Shown: positions 13,096 to 25,310 of the stretch, piece by piece
How the letters are laid out: every line of letters begins with the position of its first letter
Numbering within the stretch: position 1 is the stretch's first letter
NCBI RefSeq assembly: GCF_019097595.1
Contig: NC_080715.1
Location: 29,533,355-29,597,354, forward strand
Length of the DNA: 64,000 nucleotides
Reading direction: 5' to 3'
Origin: Hemibagrus wyckioides
Lineage: Eukaryota; Chordata; Actinopteri; Siluriformes; Bagridae
Notes under the pieces: generated by a model
The model's database searches: none
What the model saw: the letters and a program-made list of their open reading frames with translations, nothing else
Told to the model about the DNA's origin: nothing
Position numbers and translations under genes: made by a program

Positions 13096-13479
13096 GCAAT
13101 CCAGGGAAAGGAAAAATAAATAAATAAATCAAATCACTGGCCAACAAATATAAGAGTAGAGCAGTGATTTCAGCAGAAATAGGATAAATCATTGAGTATT
13201 AAGGAACATCGAGCCACAGCTAGATTGTAACGAAGACACACAAGTACTCATCATAGCATGGTCTTGGAATATCAAGAGATGTGGACACGCACAAAAAACA
13301 CGTCTAGAATCCAAAGCTGTGTTTCAAACCTTGCTAAGTAAAATGAGTTTGATGAAATAATTCTCTGACTATCATAATAAGAATAATTTCTTCCACAGTT
13401 TTGTGATGATTGTGATGTTTCTGCTGTCGATGATGATGATGGAGAGCGGAAGAAAGATGATATTTAGTCATAATTGTGT

Positions 13480-13900
13480 TTTTTTTTTCTCTACCTGTTC
13501 CCATCGCTTTTATCCATCGCCCATTCCCATTAACGTTACGCTCTAGTTAGCATAATGCAAATGGATTCATGCTGTTTCCTAAGAGAGGATTTTTTTCTTT
13601 TTTATTATTATTGTTTTCGATAGAAAGCACTAGATCTCTGCTCTCAGCTCACAGCTCACAGCTCTCACACTGACAAACAAGAACAAATAGACGATGGAAG
13701 CCAGCAAAATCGAATGGAATGGAACCGGATCCCGCGACATCTCATTATTCCAGACGAGAGCAGGACGACGAGCCAAGAACGGAATCAAAATCTGGTCTAA
13801 TAGAAAGGTCCCGTTTTTACAAATGCGCCAGAGAAAGGTCTTATCTATTAGTTAACAGTGGACTGAGGAAAAAATACAGAAAAAAGTCTCTTCTTTGTTA
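13480..13900. other. Candidate conserved noncoding segment
   Basis: Contains ATGCAAAT (an octamer, POU-type site) within 'GCATAATGCAAATGGATTCA' at about 13,550 and retains several CpGs. A 60-codon frame at 13719-13901 has no recognised domain. A regulatory role is inferred from composition only. Confidence 0.25.
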
Positions 13901-13904
13901 AATA

Positions 13905-14900
13905 CCCATCTCACCATCTTTTAATACATGCTTTTTTGCACATAAATTTAGATTTTTTTCCATTATGCCATGTGTAGGAGGACAAATACAGTGGATTTAA
14001 TTAATATTCATATTCCTCTTCTGTATGCGTAGGTCAGAAATTGCAAGTTATTAAGAAGAAGTATATTTAATAAGTCATATTTAACAATTGATTTTTCTCA
14101 CTTTTTCAGTGCGAACATAACTGTGTTAGTGAGCTTAATATTAATATCATCAGCACTCTGATACTTTCCCAGTCATGAGTTTGTTTGTTTTTTTCTAGAT
14201 AGACTACAGGATGCTATTTCAATTTTAATAACCTTCTTTGCACAATAACTGTGCTTAATTCTTTAAAACCAGCCTCTGCTCTGCTTTCCTAAACGAGTTT
14301 AAATGGAGGGTGACATGTTTTCATCCTTGCATCATGTGCAACAGCGATGCAGCTAAAAACATGTGTCTAAATCCAGAACCTCGCTCTAGCTTTTTAGGTT
14401 TTAAAACATTTCCGATCCTCCTCTGACGGAAACTGACGTCCAGCCTAAACGAACAAAATGAACTGTGACGGAATTTCTTTTCTGGCTGGTTTAAGTAAAG
14501 GACAAGTCAAGTCCTTGGGACTGACAGTAGATTATATCTGTCTAAGTCTAGCTCTGCAAAGCTTCTTTACAGCTGCGAAGATGAGAAGGTTCTAAGCATC
14601 GACAGGAGCAGATTTGGGTCAGACAGCCACAAGGCAGCATTTTCCTTTCCCCTAGAATATCAAGAATAACACAACCCGTGAATGACCCATTTTTCCCCCT
14701 GCTGCTCCAGCACACCTGATACACACAAAAACTCTGTCAGCGGACGTGACCTGACCTTAGAGGTTTTATCTCCTGTTCCTTCTTCACCTTATAAGGTTGT
14801 GATATCCCCCAAAACTACCAGATTCATATTTCTGAAAAGAAAATGTCATGTTAACCAGCATCCAGAGATCAGAGAAAATATCTTTTAAACATTTTTCAAA
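13905..14900. other. Unique DNA, no gene recognised
   Basis: No repeat family or coding signature is supported. A moderately GC-rich patch lies at about 14,280-14,660. Confidence 0.4.
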
Positions 14901-14902
14901 TC

Positions 14903-14926
14903 AATTAATTAATTAATTAATTAATT
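14903..14926. repeat. (AATT)n tract
   Basis: Short perfect AATT tandem run. Confidence 0.85.
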
Positions 14927-15014
14927 CTAATAATTTCCTTGCAAATGTATATTTTTAATAACATTTTCTTATGCATTATTTTTCCTTAGTTTTATAACAC
15001 ATTATATTTTTATT

Positions 15015-15099
15015 TATTATATTATATTATATTATATTATATTATATTATATTATATTATATTATATTATATTATATTATATTATATTATATTATATAT
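15015..15099. repeat. (ATTAT)n microsatellite
   Basis: About 16 tandem ATTAT/TATAT pentamers without interruption. Confidence 0.93.
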
Positions 15100-15869
15100 A
15101 ATTGGAGTTTACATCAAGTGAGTAATTATAAATATATGATATTTATTGATAGTTTATATTTCTTTTTTCTTATCATGTACTTGAAAATATGTTTTTACTA
15201 ACATTTACATTGTTTTTATTTATTTATTTTTTAACTTAATTATATTTAATGAAATATCATTATAATGGAGTTTACATCAATTACAGTCAGTAACTGTATG
15301 GTATTTATTTATACTTTATAATAGCGTTCTAATCTGTCTATTTATTTGTTGTATGTCTGCGCATTAGCACCAGAAACAGTACAGCTACTGCCTCATATGT
15401 TGGTAATTGTGTAAGTCTCCTGCATATAACACCAGCTTTGTAGCAATGGATACTGTACATGCTGCACACGGGCATAGCTACAGGTTCAAACCATGCATCT
15501 GTAAAAATACGATAGCCCCAAGTTATGTGAACTAATTTCTTCTCAGTAACTCCAGTTTACTTCCACTTCAGTTTGCAGAAATTCAACTGAAATGAATCTA
15601 CAGTCTGGACTACTTGCAAGTTGAGACAAAGGTTATCTTCATGCTGAGTTTCCTCACGCCTCACGCAGCAGGTGAACTCTTGAAAAGTCCTACAAGTTTA
15701 TACTGTTTTATATTGTATTTTTTTTTTTTTAGTTTAGTTATTTAGTTTATTCATACTTGATATCTTGTCTATGTGTCTGTATGCCTTGGATATTACTGTA
15801 TATATGATGCTGGAATTCTCTCAATTCCCAATTGGCAAGTTCTCTCCTCTCTTACTTCACCTTACATCT

Positions 15870-16010
15870 AGACTCATCAAGAGTAACTTATATTTATCTC
15901 ATTTGCACATTTAAGGGCCTTGCTCAAGGGCCAGGTGGCAGGATTTGATCTCATGACCTTTCAGTCAGTAGCCCAACCTCTTTAGCACTGAGCCACTTCC
16001 TCACTAGTAG
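15870..16010 (-). mobile_element. tRNA-headed SINE fragment (family S1)
   Basis: Read on the minus strand it has a box-A-like TGGCTCAGTGCTAAAG and a box-B-like GAGATCAAATCCTG. These are followed by 'CCTTGAGCAAGGCCCTTAA' and a decayed tail. The same architecture recurs at 20.9, 28.9, 34.7, 35.6 and 56.5 kb. Confidence 0.7.
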
Positions 16011-16095
16011 CTTCTGATGTTCCACTGATGAATAAATTATGTAGATAAAGTCAGAGTAAAAGTCATGAATAAAGTCGACTTAATGTAAATGCATA

Positions 16096-16096
<1 letters not shown>

Positions 16097-16164
<68 letters not shown>
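16097..16164. repeat. (GATA)n microsatellite
   Basis: About 17 GATA units, ending directly in the 3'-end-like repeat fragment that follows. Confidence 0.95.
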
Positions 16165-16216
16165 CTTAATTGATCCCATGAGGGAAATTCTTGTGTTACA
16201 GCAGCTTAGTCACTTA
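16165..16216. repeat. Dispersed fish repeat end attached to the GATA tract
   Basis: The sequence ACTTAATTGATCCCATGAGG followed by GAAATTCTTGTGTTACAGCAGC is a motif often seen next to GATA/GACA microsatellites in teleost genomes, apparently as one end of an interspersed element. The parent element is not recoverable here. Confidence 0.5.
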
Positions 16217-16219
16217 CAA

Positions 16220-16266
16220 GATACAACACACACACATACACACACACATACACACACACACACACA
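16220..16266. repeat. (CA)n with CATA interruptions
   Basis: Imperfect CA dinucleotide run interrupted by ATA. Confidence 0.9.
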
Positions 16267-16423
16267 AATATAAATTATATTATATATAACACTGCAGAAG
16301 TTCATTTAATAAGAATACGAATTCATGTAATTTGAAATAAAAGCTACTTGATTTTAAATTGTTAAATTGCACAAATGAAGAAATAACTAAATAATTAATT
16401 TTTATTTTGAATGGTTGAATGAA

Positions 16424-16426
<3 letters not shown>

Positions 16427-16464
<38 letters not shown>
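16427..16464. repeat. (AAT)n microsatellite
   Basis: About 12 AAT trimers. On the minus strand this gives an artefactual polytyrosine frame. Confidence 0.92.
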
Positions 16465-16466
<2 letters not shown>

Positions 16467-16498
16467 ACACAAACCAGAGCTAAAACTCTGAACACATT

Positions 16499-16521
16499 AC
16501 ACACACACACACACACACACA
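16499..16521. repeat. (AC)n microsatellite
   Basis: Eleven perfect AC dinucleotides. Confidence 0.92.
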
Positions 16522-17120
16522 AAGATCATACAACAGACATACGACTGACCATACAACAGGAGGTCTAACATGTCTTAATCCAATGTCTTGAATCCATCGG
16601 GCTCCAATGGGAATTTTTAGTTCCTCTTTCTACACCTATGGCCAGAAAGCACAAGACGAAAAAGACGCAGAGGGGAGGGAAAAAAAAGAAAAAGAAATAA
16701 TGCAGTAGAAGATCTTCAAATCCAAGACATGAGAATCAGACCATGAACTTTCAGTAAACCTCACTGATGTAAACTTCAGTATCATTTAGAAAAAGCTGCT
16801 CAGTAGAAAGAAAATCAATTCAGACCATTTTTCTTTTCTATTAAATGTGACCTTGTTTGATTTGTAGACAAAACCCGCAGATATAAACATTTTACCTAAG
16901 TCTAGCTTTCATCCTGAATCTCTGTGTACAGTTTATTCACCTTAGCCAGGCGTTTTTGTTAATGTACATTCGAGTCCGTTAGTGTGGTGTGTGTCTGTGA
17001 AGTCATCAAGTTTTTTAAAAGAAAAATATAATACATTTAAATCATTAAAAAAATTGCACAAATAAACAAATGATAAACAAAATAATTATGTAAATAAACG
17101 AAGAAAAAGAAATATAAATA

Positions 17121-17121
17121 A

Positions 17122-17197
<76 letters not shown>
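17121..17197. repeat. (GATA)n microsatellite
   Basis: About 19 GATA units, third long GATA tract in the window. Confidence 0.95.
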
Positions 17198-17429
17198 AAT
17201 AATTAAAAATAGTAGAGCTCTTATGTAATAAATAAACTTTCCCTCCTTACTTTTAAGTACATTTTACTTATTTTTGTACATTTCTATAATACTAATTATA
17301 ATATATAATTGTTAACAACAAACAGTCTACAAAATCTGATCTGATTATTAATAAAAAATAAGGTGATTTTGGAAACCATTTGTTATTAATTGTTCTATAT
17401 TATTCTTATTCTTATTATTGATTAGAAAT

Positions 17430-17736
17430 GTAAAAACATTTAATAACAAACAGTTTATTAATAAATAACAGATTTGTATAAATAAATAAGTAAATAAATA
17501 AATAAATAAATAACAGATTATTAATTAATGATAATCTAATTTTAATCAAACATAAAATAACAATAAATAAAAATAAAAAACTCCTTTCTTTTAGATTTGT
17601 TAGAATTGTTTTTGCATTTCTTTGCAAAAAACATAAGTAAATAAATAAATTAAAAAATACATATATACATAAATAAGTAAGAAAATAAACAAACAAATAA
17701 ATAAACAAACAAACAAATAAATAAATAAATAACAGA
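17430..17736. repeat. AAAT/AAAC-rich low-complexity zone
   Basis: Short (AAAT)n and (AAAC)n runs alternate with repeated 'AATAACAGAT' segments. It is the left half of an AT-rich zone that continues at 18,742-18,850 beyond the RTE insertion. It yields an artefactual leucine/tyrosine/phenylalanine-rich minus-strand frame. Confidence 0.75.
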
Positions 17737-18731
17737 CTATTCTTCTTCTTCTTCCTTTGGCTTTTCCCTTCAGTGGTCGCCACAGCGAATCATCTCTCTC
17801 CACCTATCCCTATCTACTGCATCCTCAACACTTGCACCCACTAGCTTCATATCCTCATTTATTACATCCATATCCTCTTTGGCCTTCCTCATTACCTCCT
17901 GTCCAACGTTCCCCTACCGATATACTCACTCTCCCTCCTCTGAACATGTTCAAACCAACTTAATCTGCCCTCCTTAACTTTGTCCCCCAAACATCCAACA
18001 TGAGCTGTCCCTCTGATGTGCTCGGTCCTAATTCTGTCCAACCTTCTCACTCCCAAAGAGAACCTCAACATCTTCAGCTCTGCTACCTCCAGCTCTGACT
18101 CCTGTCTCTTCCTCATTGACACTGTCTATAAACCATACAGCATGGCCGGTCTCACCACTGTCTTGTACACCTTCCCCTTGATTCTCGCTGAAATTTTTCT
18201 ATCACACAGAACTCCCGACACCTTTTTCCACCCATTCCAACCTGCCTGAACTGGCTTCTTTACCTCTTTCCCACACCCTCCATTACTCTGGACTGTTGAC
18301 CCCAAGTACTTAAACTCCTGTACCTTCTTCACCTCTTCACCCTGTAATCTTACTGTTCCACTTCCCTCCTTTTCATTCACACACATGTACTCAGTCTTAC
18401 TACGACTGACGTTCATTCCTCTTCTCTCCAGCGCAAACCTCCACCTCTCCAGGTTTTCCTCCACCTGCTCCCTGCTCTCACTACAGATCACAATGTCATC
18501 TGCAAACATCATTGTCCAAGGAGACTCCTGTCTGACCTCCTCTGACAACTGGTCCATCACCATAGCAAACAGGAAGGGGCTCAGAGCCGATCCCTGATGC
18601 AGTCCCACCTCCACTTTGAACTCCTCTCTCTGACCTACAGCACACCTCACCACTGTCCTGCTCCTCTCCTACATGTCCTGCACCACTCTGACATACTTCT
18701 CTGCTACTCCTGACTTCCTCATACATACACA
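17737..18731 (-). mobile_element. 5'-truncated RTE-type LINE fragment
   Basis: The minus strand encodes the second half of a non-LTR reverse transcriptase, described in the pseudogene entry below. After it comes a 3' end rich in GCTGTGGCGACC and terminating in GAAGAAGAAG trimers, a type of tail typical of RTE-clade elements. The 10-mer AAATAACAGA is found at 17,727-17,736 and 18,732-18,741, immediately on each side, and is a candidate target-site duplication. However, the host zone itself repeats AACAGAT, so chance is possible. About 1 kb of an element that should be about 3 kb is present. Confidence 0.85.
17892..18730 (-). pseudogene. RTE-type reverse transcriptase, C-terminal part, broken
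   Basis: Read right to left, the frame shows VRVVQDM, then a TAG stop (18,669-18,671), then TVVRCAVGQREEFKVEVGLHQ and GSALSPFLFA. The latter is the palm-domain region before the active site. The catalytic motif MMFADDIVICS follows with both aspartates intact, then LERWRFALERRGMNVS and EFKYLGSTV, which belong to the palm/thumb. After PAMLYGL comes a second in-frame TAG (near 18,123-18,125), then ELEVAELKMLRFSLGV and a divergent end after SEYIGRG. The endonuclease and fingers domains are absent. The protein would copy element RNA at target DNA in an intact element. This copy cannot do so because it is truncated and carries at least two stops. RTE-clade placement rests on motif style and the 3' tail and was not tested with a tree. 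Confidence 0.85.
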
Positions 18732-18741
18732 AAATAACAGA

Positions 18742-20868
18742 TTTTAATAGATTTTAACAGATTTATTATTAATAAATAATAATCTAATCTAATAAACAAA
18801 ATAAAATAAAAATTAAGAAAAATAAAGAAAAACTCATTTGTATTATATGTTAGAATCATTTATATGCAAAAAATAAAAAATTGGACATCGCAATGAATAT
18901 ATTGCCCCTAGTAGGCTAGCTAAAAAGAGAAACATGAATGAAAAACTACAAATTCTTCAATTCCTGAGTTTTTACTTGCAAATGAGCTTCATATAAACCA
19001 CCAATGTGGAGTGTGACATGAGAAAGACATTCAGTGCTGAACATGGACACAACCAAACAGGCGCAAATTCCATATTTTGGGCTTGTAATTAAACAAATTT
19101 TGTCTAATTGTCTAATTTGGGTTTTGAAATAGAATGGAAACATTTTGCCTGTAGCCTTATGTGGCATTTTGTAATGTTTAGATACTTTGGAATGAATTCA
19201 ATGTTGCTACATATGAGTAAGAACACTAACACCACATGGAGTCCAGCATTCGACATGGAACCAAATTGTGCATCTACATAGTGACGCTGCCTTCATGAGA
19301 AAATGTGATGTTCTGCTCACTAGGAAGCGCTCAGATGGAGGCTGGAGAGGTGGAAAAAACCCACAATCCTATCCTGAATCTCACCTGGGTGCTCGCAGTG
19401 TGCTATACAAATGTTTCACAAAACCAGAAAACATTAATTATCAAGAGGCAGCGGGGGAATTATTAAAGTGGCACAAAAGACAGAGGACCAGAGGACGCTG
19501 GTAAAATGTTGAAGTAAGAAATTTTTTTTATATATTTGTCATTCATTTACAGATAACTGTTTGCTTTAAAGCCTGTATTTAAGCATCAGTGGGCTGTTTA
19601 TGTTCATTCAGTCATTAATTTGCAAAAAACAATAAACTAAACAGAATCCATTTCTCTCCATTGAATAGCAATTGGTTTTTATTAAGTTTTTTTTTTTTTT
19701 TATCAAATGTCCATCACTATCCTAAATGAGGAAAATTGGTGCAAATTAACTTTCACAGGAGCGTAATTATTGTCATTATTATTTAAAATGATAAAAAGGC
19801 ATGCAACAAAAGGACAACATCGAAGCGATGGCTGTGAATTGTACATATATTTGCAACAGCGTGAGCAAATTTGATTTCATGTTACAAGGCCATGCTTTGA
19901 GTGTAGAATCTTATTACTGATATGACCTTCTGTACCAATAGAACTACATGTAGAGCTACTTTATGTAGTGGAAAGGAAGAGAAATCAAAACACGGTGTGT
20001 ATGATATAACCTCGTTTCAATCCGTTACTAAAATCATGGAATGTGCGAATTGGCAAAGTGGCTTTATGCAGCATTTGCTGTTGCTGTCATGTTGTAAGAC
20101 AATGTGTCAAAGATAAACATGCAGCACATGCCCAGTATAGACAACAACAAAGGATCTCCAGAGCGAGGATACTGCCAGAGCTGAAGGACACGTCGATGTC
20201 CTTATTAGTCAGATAAAAATACCAACATATATGTATTAAAAATTTAGAGTTGTAGTTACGTGACTGAAAAGCAGAGCCATTTGCATGTTATATAAAGCTG
20301 ATGATTAATAATAAAGGATAATAATCCATAACCAGCGCAAAAAATATGCACAAGCCTCTTAAAGCCACAACAGACTAAGGAAAAAAATGAATGCAAGCTC
20401 TATTGTTCTCCCACCCCACCCCACTGCTGAGCTCCCTCCACTATCTTCCTGTAGATTTAAAAGACTAATGCTTGTCTTCCCAAACCAGCACCCTCTTATA
20501 CAAGACCAAAGCTCTTACCACATCCTGCACTGCACCTCTGGTTCTCCAGCACTACTCAACTGACCCCACTGTCTCTCAGGGTACAAGGAAGGTGGTCCGA
20601 ACAGCTGAGCCACTGGCAGTCCTAACACGATGTCTACAGTCCCACCTCTAAATGTAAATAAGAAATGGATCATATTCCAGTAAATACTGTATATTACTAC
20701 AGACACTGATGTTGGATGAGTTGTAGGTGTGTGTATAGGTGTGTTGGGTGATTAAGCATGGTTGGATTCTGGAAGTCAGATCTCCAGGAGGAAGACATTA
20801 AGGGAAGATCAGCTCGACTTTAGTTTTACATAAACACAATCATCACATACTCAATCGCTTATTTGTGT
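18742..20868. other. AT-rich then unique DNA, no gene recognised
   Basis: The first 100 bp continue the AACAGATT/AATAATCTAAT zone. After that I see short frames only and no recognisable repeat or exon. Confidence 0.45.
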
Positions 20869-21057
20869 TTACATTTCTAGCATTTGGCAAGACACTTTTA
20901 TCCAGCATGACATACAGTTTATCTCACTTTTTATACAACTGAGCAATTCAGGGTTAAGAGCCTCGCTCATGGGCCCAGCAGTGGCAGCTTGGTGGACCTG
21001 GGATTCAAGCTCCCATCAGTAGTCCATCACCTTAACCACTGAACTACTACATCCCCC
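20869..21057 (-). mobile_element. tRNA-headed SINE with L2-like tail (family S1), near full
   Basis: On the minus strand the head GTAGTAGTTCAGTGGTTAAGG holds box A, and GCTTGAATCCC holds box B. The body is GCTGCCACTGCTGGGCCCATG. The tail ends in GGATAAAAGTGTCTTGCCAAATG. That tail matches the 3' end of the L2-type LINE at 56.0 kb, the presumed source of its reverse transcriptase. Confidence 0.82.
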
Positions 21058-21095
21058 ATATTTATCTATAAATCTCCATAAAAGAACAGCATGTA

Positions 21096-21534
21096 CACTG
21101 ACCAGGCATAACATTATGACCACCTGCCTAATATTGTATTGGTCCCCCTTTCGCTGCCAAAACAGCCCTGTCCCATCATGCACTGTTTATTCTGAAACTT
21201 TTCTATCAGAGCCAGCATTAACTTCTTCAGCAATTTGTGTTCCTTCCTTGGACCACTTTTGATAGATACTGACCACTGCAGACCAGGAACACCCCACAAG
21301 AGCTGCAGTTTTGGAGATGCTTTGATCCTCTAGTCATCACAATTTGGTCCTTCATCAAACTCGCTCAAATCCTTACTCTTGCCCATTTTTCCTGCTTCTA
21401 TCACATCAACTTTGAGGACAAAATGTTCACTTGCTACCTAATATATCCCACCCACTAACAGGTGCCATGATGAGGAGATAATCAGTGTTATTCACTTCAC
21501 CTGTCAGTGGTCATAATGTTATGCCTGATTGGTG
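21096..21534. mobile_element. Tc1-like non-autonomous element (lineage A), internally deleted
   Basis: Terminal inverted repeats are about 28 bp. The left end is CACTGACCAGGCATAACATT, and the right end in reverse is CACCAATCAGGCATAACATT; both continue ATGACCAC. A TA dinucleotide borders each end (21,094-21,095 and 21,535-21,536), as expected for Tc1/mariner insertion. Internal sequence matches the relic at 11.5 kb but jumps from the 'AACTTCTTCAGCAATTTG' segment to 'TGTTCCTTCCTTGGACC'. The roughly 110 bp present between these in the other copy are missing. The remaining transposase pieces on the minus strand are broken. Confidence 0.88.
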
Positions 21535-21559
21535 TAACTGAAATATAGAAACAAATGTA

Positions 21560-23640
21560 GAAATGTACCATGAAAGCGCCTGAAAATTTACAAATGTTTA
21601 AGTGTAAACAATATAAATACGGTAAATCAAGAAGCTTTGGATAAGGAAGCAAGCACAGTTTGACTGCATTTAGGTTTTAACTTTACTAATTCTGAATTCT
21701 CTCAGCGTACCAAAGTTTCAAACTGATTAATATATATACATAGTTGCTTCAAAATGTTTCTCAATCAAGGTTAAGGCACATTTGAACACAAATCGATGTT
21801 CACACACTTGCACTTATCTTCTGCACAAAATTTGATTTACTAACGAGCCAAAACGTGTCTTTCTAATAGTAAATACTTATTTAACTGAACACTTTAACAC
21901 AATGTCGCATTTCTACATTGTGTATAGAATTATTTGAGTACACCGTCAACCCTTCAGCTATAAAACTGTAAAAATGGCCAGTAAATATTATATAATATAA
22001 TTTAATATGATATAGCTATACAGTTCTTAAGTAGAATGTAATGTAACACAAACATGAAAAACAACAAGTACAACTTAGATAAGAACAAAAGAAGAAAAAA
22101 AAGAAAGATAGAAGAAAGAAAAGGAAATAAATAGAAAAGAGAAAGCAAATATACACATCATATAAATATTCGGACAAAGTAGTAATGAGGACATAATCAA
22201 ACACTTATAGTGGAGGTAAGTAGGTGTGTGTCCGTGTGTGTCCTGTGATGTCACAGTAACTTAAATCTTCTGAAGTGATTACAGTAAATGGAAATAAAGT
22301 AGAAAAAAGTAGAAAAAAGCCAGGAAACTCATAACATCTCTTCAGTGTAGCATAGCGCATGGCGCCTACGACTATGACTATAAACCGAAGACCTGCTGCA
22401 CTAACACATATACAATCTAACCCTGTCTGACCTCTTTTATTATAGAGTTTCTCCACTTTTACAATCTTTCTGATCTTGGATTCTTCTCCAACCTGGAAGT
22501 AACCCACTGAAATATGAGTGAGTGTGTAAAACTTTAACCTAGCAAACAAATCTCACTTTTCTTCAGTTCGCTTGTCAGCACACTCTAATTACAGTAAGTT
22601 CCTTCAACCTAGCGTCACTATGGCAACTGAGGCGACCATCTTTTTCATCTTTATACCGATAGAATACTTCGAAATATGGATTCATTTGACTAAACGATTT
22701 TCTTAATCAATGAAAACTTCCATGCAAATATTAAGGTTATATATCAGTAACCCAGTTTTACTTTAAAAGACAATTACAGCTTGTTTTTTTTTACAGTAAT
22801 AAACTTCAACCTCCAGTTACACTAATTAGTAAATAACTGTAAATAGCCCTTGCAGTTGCTTACTGGATGCTGTGTTATTTATTTATTTATTTATTTTTTA
22901 CAGTGGTGCCAGTATGTTAGTGACAAGTTGTGTGTTTTTTGGTGTCTTCTGGAGGTTGTATTTTTTGTATGCTACAGTCATCCATGGCCAGAAGCCCAAT
23001 AGAGCAAAAATGGCTGTTGGGTCTATGTAGGAGGCATGGCATTAATTTGTCAATCACAGCATCACTAGCAGCTCCTCAGTAGAAGAGGCCAGATAGTAGT
23101 GCTTTTCTCAGAGAATGTTCAGCTTCCCTGTGACACAGCATGACCATCATTTTGAAAAGACGCTGGGTGCTGTCTTCACAAGTCGGCAAGGAAGCACATG
23201 CATGGCTTTACTCTCAGTTTATCTGTGTGTCGTGTGAAAGAGAAGAACTAGTGGGTGGGATACGGGAAAAAAAAATCTGGTACAAATCTGAAATGAAAAT
23301 AAAACTAATATTGAAGCTTGGAAAGTTCTGGAGCTGTCAAGATGTGAGACAAACAGGTCTTAAAACTTAGAAAAGGATGAGGAACTTTTCTGGTTCTGTG
23401 TTGAACACAGTATTTTGTCTCCTAATCTCTGCCGGCTGAACCTCTTATGCATACGGCACACATAAGTGGAAACAATTCAGGAAGTCATGGTCTGATCGGA
23501 AAGATTCTACAGGATTTCCGGGAGATGTGTGCCATGTTTTTTAACAGTCCACCTGGAAACAAAGCCGTAGTGACTTCCCTGTAGTTCCCTGATGAAGAAG
23601 GAAGCCGTAGTGTTTACAGCTGTGACACTGAGCACTTATC
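21560..23640. other. Unique DNA, no gene recognised
   Basis: Nothing supported. The minus-strand frame 22205-22549 ends near a short GT-rich patch and shows no domain. A (TTTA)n patch lies near 22,877-22,898. Confidence 0.45.
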
Positions 23641-23654
23641 AGCTCCATGCTGGA

Positions 23655-23893
23655 TTTAAGTTAAGTTGTCTTTATTTGTCACATATACGTTACTGTATAG
23701 TGAAATTCTTTCCCATTCTTGGGGGTTGGGGTCAGAGAGCAGGGTCAGCCATGATGCAGCACCCTTGGATCAGAAGGGGGGGTTTGAGGGCCTTGCTCAA
23801 GTGCCCAACAGTAGCAGATTGGCGATGCTTGGGCTTGAACACCGATCTTCCGGTCAACAACCCAAAGCCTTAACCACTTGAGCTGCCACCACT
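23655..23893 (-). mobile_element. tRNA-headed SINE (family S2), near full
   Basis: On the minus strand it starts GGTGGCAGCTCAAGTGGTTA (box A region). Box B is GTGTTCAAGCCC, then CTACTGTTGGGCACTTGAGC, a 'CATGGCTGACCCTGC' segment, and a tail 'TATGTGACAAATAAAGACAA'. Further copies lie at 56.3, 58.2 and 58.35 kb. Confidence 0.8.
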
Positions 23894-24221
23894 GCTCTTG
23901 ATAATGTTATAAATGAGTGGGTAGGATTTGGAAAATACTGATGATTATCTATAATATCTAAACCCTCATGTTGTTGATGTTGTTGTTGCTGCTGAATGAG
24001 TTATAGAATGTTGCTTAAGCTAATGTAGTCACTTTTACTTCATATACGCTCTTCATCCAATATGTAAAAGCATGCTCTGAATAAATAATGCTTTAAATAA
24101 TAACCTCTTTAAATATGGCTTTCAGTCAGAAGAATATTCTTAAGGATTTCAGAAATGTATTACAGGTCAAGCAATTAATGTCGGTTTATAAATAACTTGA
24201 AAGCTTTCTGCCTCCGTTATA

Positions 24222-24658
24222 CACTATATGGGCAAACGTTTGTGCACCCCTGATCATCACACCCATGTATGTTTGTTGTACATATTATTCTAGATTTATT
24301 CCCCCTTTACTGTTGTAATAAGCTCCACTTTTCTGGAAAGGTTTTCCACTAGATTTTGGAACGTGACTTTGAGGATTAGTCTGGGGATCAATCGATGTTC
24401 CAGTTCATCCTAAAGGTGTTCAGTAGGGTTGAGTCAGGGCTCTGTGCAGGACACTCAAGTTCTTCTACTCCAACCATAACACACCATGTCTTCATAGAGA
24501 TCTTTGCTTTGTGCACAGCTGTATTGTCATGCTGGAACTGGTTTGAGCCTCTTGGCAGCAGTGAAGGGAAGACTGTATTGCTACAGCATACAGAGACATT
24601 TTCAAAGATGTTTGGAGAAGGAATACATGGGTGTGACAGTACTTTTAGCCATATAGTG
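24222..24658 (-). mobile_element. Tc1-like element (lineage B), internally deleted
   Basis: The left end is CACTATATGGGCAAACGTTT and the right end reversed is CACTATATGGCTAAAAGTAC. TA borders both ends (24,220-24,221 and 24,659-24,660). The minus strand keeps the C-terminal catalytic region of the transposase: FQHDNTAVHKAK with the second aspartate, then VGVEELECPAQSPD. A small deletion then throws the EHL-DELE region out of frame. The first catalytic aspartate and the DNA-binding half are missing, so it could move only with help from an intact relative. Confidence 0.87.
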
Positions 24659-24984
24659 TACATGAATTCATCCAAGTGTCTCTTTCTAGCTCAGTTTAAT
24701 ATATGTTTTGACATAAAAATAAATAAAAAGTTAAACTATGTTTTGACAATTTAACACAAATTTTTTTCAAAGTTTCAAAATATTAGTCTTGCAGTCTAAG
24801 TGCAATTTAGTGTAATTGGGTGTAAATGGAATACAAGTTATTCCATTTCCACAGCGCAAGTTATTTTTCGATTGTGCTTTTGTTTGCTTGCTTTATTTTC
24901 TAGCCAGTTGACAATGTGGGATATGTGTGAAGAGAGTAGGGAGAAGGAGAAAGGTAGGAGGTGGAGGAAAAACGGAGTGGACGA

Positions 24985-25137
24985 GAGAGACTCTGTGTGT
25001 GTGTGTGCGTGCGTGTGTGTGTGTGTGTGTGTGATTGAGAGAGCGAGAGCGAGAGGCAGTGTGTGTGTGCGTGTGTGATTGAGAATGAGAGAGAGAGAGA
25101 GACTGTGTGTGTGATTGAGAGTGAGTGTGTGTGTGTA

Positions 25138-25168
<31 letters not shown>

Positions 25169-25188
25169 GAGACTGTGTGTGATTGAGA

Positions 25189-25240
<52 letters not shown>

Positions 25241-25267
25241 CTGTGTGTGATTGAGAGTGAGTGTGTG

Positions 25268-25310
<43 letters not shown>

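Noticed and set aside
17415..17783. Hydrophobic 122-codon minus-strand frame resembling a membrane protein
   Set aside because: It is a reading of (AAAT)n/(AAAC)n low-complexity DNA.
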